Source of the DNA: Thermoplasmata archaeon
GTDB taxonomy: Archaea; Thermoplasmatota; Thermoplasmata; SG8-5; JAGLSY01
Length of the DNA stretch: 6,037 nt
Reading direction: 5' to 3'
Assembly: GCA_023135545.1 (NCBI GenBank)
Contig: JAGLSY010000198.1
Coordinates: forward strand, 1 to 6,037
The stretch's first letter is position 1; each line of letters starts with the position of its first letter. Below are positions 4,369 through 6,037 of this stretch, piece by piece. The position numbers and the translations under genes are program-made. The notes under the pieces were generated by a model. The model worked only from the letters and a program-made list of their open reading frames with translations. It had not been told where the DNA came from and searched no databases.

Positions 4369-6037
4369 TCAACTTAAGCTCTGAAACATCTTGGTCACCA
4401 GCCTGACATCCTCTTCGGCACCTATGTCCACGAAAATGGTCTGGGCTTTCTTCAGCATTTTGGAAGCACCGTCCACATCCCCGAGCACCTGCTGGCCCTT
4501 GCCGTATTCCATATATCTCAGTCCCAGGGTGTAGGGGCTTTCCAGATTTTCCACCAGGGCGATGCTGGCCTCGAAGTTTTCCATGGCCCTTTCTCCATTC
4601 CCACCGAGGGCATGTGACATGCCGATGTTAGAATGAACCGCGGACAGTTGGTCCACGGCACCCAGGCTTTCAAAGATGGGCATGGCTTCATTCGAAAACT
4701 TGAGAGAGTCATCTGGCCGGCTCATCATGTTGCTGCACTCGGCCAGTCCCACAAGGCCGTAGCCGATTATCCTGGGCTGGCATATTTCCCTTCCAATTAA
4801 AAGAGCATTATTAAAGCCTCTGTAGGCCCCCTCCAACTCCCCCCTCTTCATTTCGAGCAGGGAAAGGTTCACCATTATGCGGGCCACGTCTATCTGGCTG
4901 TTCAGCTCCTCGGCTGCCGCGAGAGCCTTTTTCAAATCCTTCTCTGCACTTTTAAAAGATCCTATCAGGATATCGATATTTCCCCTCTCCATCAGGGCTT
5001 GCATGGTCTCTTTCTTTCCCCCCTCTTCCAATGCCACGTCGATTGACCGGCCCAGGGCCTGCATGGCACCCTTGTAATCTCCTGTTCCTCGCAGGATGAC
5101 TCCCTTGGTGAGAAGTATGCTGGCCAGAGGCACCTCCCCATCATGAGCGGATGCCAGCTCCTCTGCAAGTTGAATATCTTCCATGGCCTTGCCCGGTTTT
5201 CCCCTCCTGTTCTCTATCCTGGCCGTGCGCACCAATGCCCCGAGCCGCAGCCCCGCATCATCGGCATCTGCTACCTTTCTGGAAAGCTCAAGCGCCCCAG
5301 TCCAGTCACCGCCCAGGTTCATCACCTCGGCAAGAATGTCCACCACTTCCAGATTTTCTCCGCCGGCCAGCCCGTCCAATTTCCTCAACATGTCCAGTGT
5401 CATGGCGAGGTTGGAGTTGGACACAAGATAATTTCTTATGCTGGCGGCGTGCTCGCATCCTCTTTCAACAAGACCAGCCTCTATGAGATGATAGAGAACC
5501 TCGGTGGGCTCCTCGTCAAACTCGCGGCAGTAATCGGCAGCCCTTTCATGGGCCATTTTCATCCCCCTCTCCCCGGCCCTTTCCAGGATTGCCTGGCCAA
5601 CGGCCTGATGAAGCCTCACCCCTCCATCATCATATTTCACGAAATAGGCGTTTGCAGACAATCCCTGCGCCTTCCCAAATCCGAACAACTTCATGTTCCA
5701 GGGGTTGAACCCCCCTCTCAGCACCGAGCACAGGGACAGAAAATCAAAGGAATCCATATCCTTGGAGATTATCTGCTCGTATATGTAATCCTGAAATCTG
5801 CCGGTACCGGTTTCGTCATCTGCCAGTTCAAGGGCTAGAGGGTGACCGCCCACCGACTTGGCCAGTTCGGCCCACTTCCCCTCATCAACTATCTTCCCGA
5901 CCTCCGCGAGAAGAAGTTCGGAAGCCTCCACGTCCAGTCCATCCAGCTCCATCTCCCGAACACTGGCATCCACATCCACGTCCTTCCTGTCATAGAAGCC
6001 CGGAGCCTTGCCGGACAGGGTGATGAGCTTTGAATTT
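4369..6037 (-). CDS. STAND-type ATPase with C-terminal TPR repeats (N-terminus outside the window)
   Basis: This is the C-terminal part (555 residues visible) of a large signal-transducing STAND protein, a class in which an NTPase switch, a winged helix and protein-binding repeats act in sensing or regulation. The reading frame is open to the window edge, so the GTG at 5979 is not the start; upstream codons give KLITLSGKAPGFYDRKDV, the end of the ATPase domain. Visible parts are GLD-x2-ASELLL (33-43), the GHPLALEL motif (64-71) typical of NB-ARC/STAND modules, a winged-helix-like stretch with SLCSVLRGGFNPW and VRLHQAVGQAILE, and from about residue 200 a helical solenoid with roughly eight TPR-like repeats, for example ASILLTKGVILRGTGDYKGA. 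The P-loop and any N-terminal effector or DNA-binding domain lie outside the window. The last nine residues include FQSLS before TGA. Ligand and target are unknown. Confidence 0.88.
   Translation of the reverse strand, partial: NSKLITLSGKAPGFYDRKDVDVDASVREMELDGLDVEASELLLAEVGKIVDEGKWAELAKSVGGHPLALELADDETGTGRFQDYIYEQIISKDMDSFDFLSLCSVLRGGFNPWNMKLFGFGKAQGLSANAYFVKYDDGGVRLHQAVGQAILERAGERGMKMAHERAADYCREFDEEPTEVLYHLIEAGLVERGCEHAASIRNYLVSNSNLAMTLDMLRKLDGLAGGENLEVVDILAEVMNLGGDWTGALELSRKVADADDAGLRLGALVRTARIENRRGKPGKAMEDIQLAEELASAHDGEVPLASILLTKGVILRGTGDYKGAMQALGRSIDVALEEGGKKETMQALMERGNIDILIGSFKSAEKDLKKALAAAEELNSQIDVARIMVNLSLLEMKRGELEGAYRGFNNALLIGREICQPRIIGYGLVGLAECSNMMSRPDDSLKFSNEAMPIFESLGAVDQLSAVHSNIGMSHALGGNGERAMENFEASIALVENLESPYTLGLRYMEYGKGQQVLGDVDGASKMLKKAQTIFVDIGAEEDVRLVTKMFQSLS

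Noticed and set aside
5143..5838. Long plus-strand open frame of 231 codons opposite the STAND/TPR gene
   Set aside because: It is antisense to a coherent TPR protein, is rich in Pro, His and Gln as antisense translations often are, and shows no domain.
5977..5979. GTG codon at 5979 as the start of the TPR protein
   Set aside because: The frame stays open to the window edge, and the upstream codons encode the P-G-F-Y-D-R segment expected just before this point in STAND ATPases.

Overview
The window reads as chromosomal DNA from an archaeon, most likely a euryarchaeon and possibly of the Thermoplasmatota. The grounds are an archaeal-style ATP-NAD kinase (COG3199-like), a STAND ATPase with TPR repeats of a kind common in euryarchaea, TATA-like boxes 25-30 nt upstream of likely transcription starts, T-rich tracts after genes, and short or absent 5' leaders mixed with good GGTGA/GGAGG ribosome binding sites. 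The phylum is an inference and was not tested.

Layout, left to right. Positions 1-347 (minus) hold the N-terminal part of an NAD kinase-like protein; the window edge cuts it inside its GGDG motif. A divergent intergenic region (348-580) follows, then one plus-strand gene at 581-856 for a small protein of unknown function. All remaining genes are on the minus strand. In transcription order from the right edge they are: a STAND-type ATPase with a TPR tail (4369-6037, N-terminus outside the window); a 427-bp intergenic region (3942-4368); an ABC-2 type exporter, with its ATPase (3015-3941) and permease (1891-3018) overlapping by ATGA; and a stand-alone Lrp/AsnC ligand-binding (RAM) domain protein (1579-1839) 35 bp upstream of a bacterial-type adenylate kinase with a four-cysteine zinc lid (adk, 917-1543).

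The exporter genes form one two-gene operon. The RAM protein and adk form a second, with its own TATA-like box, though no obvious terminator separates it from the exporter genes. The RAM protein may be a metabolite sensor or a partner of full-length Lrp proteins.

The most unusual feature is in the 3942-4368 intergenic region. A unit of about 70 nt occurs twice, roughly 90 bp apart (4152-4220 and 4238-4307). Each copy can form two successive hairpins with conserved flanks, variable interiors that keep their pairing, and an identical 16-nt A-rich tail. The first hairpin of copy 1 is a perfect 20-bp palindrome. A third, partial start of the unit lies next to the STAND gene. It could be a structured RNA, a tandem terminator or a small repeat family. 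No CRISPR array, tRNA, rRNA or insertion sequence was seen.
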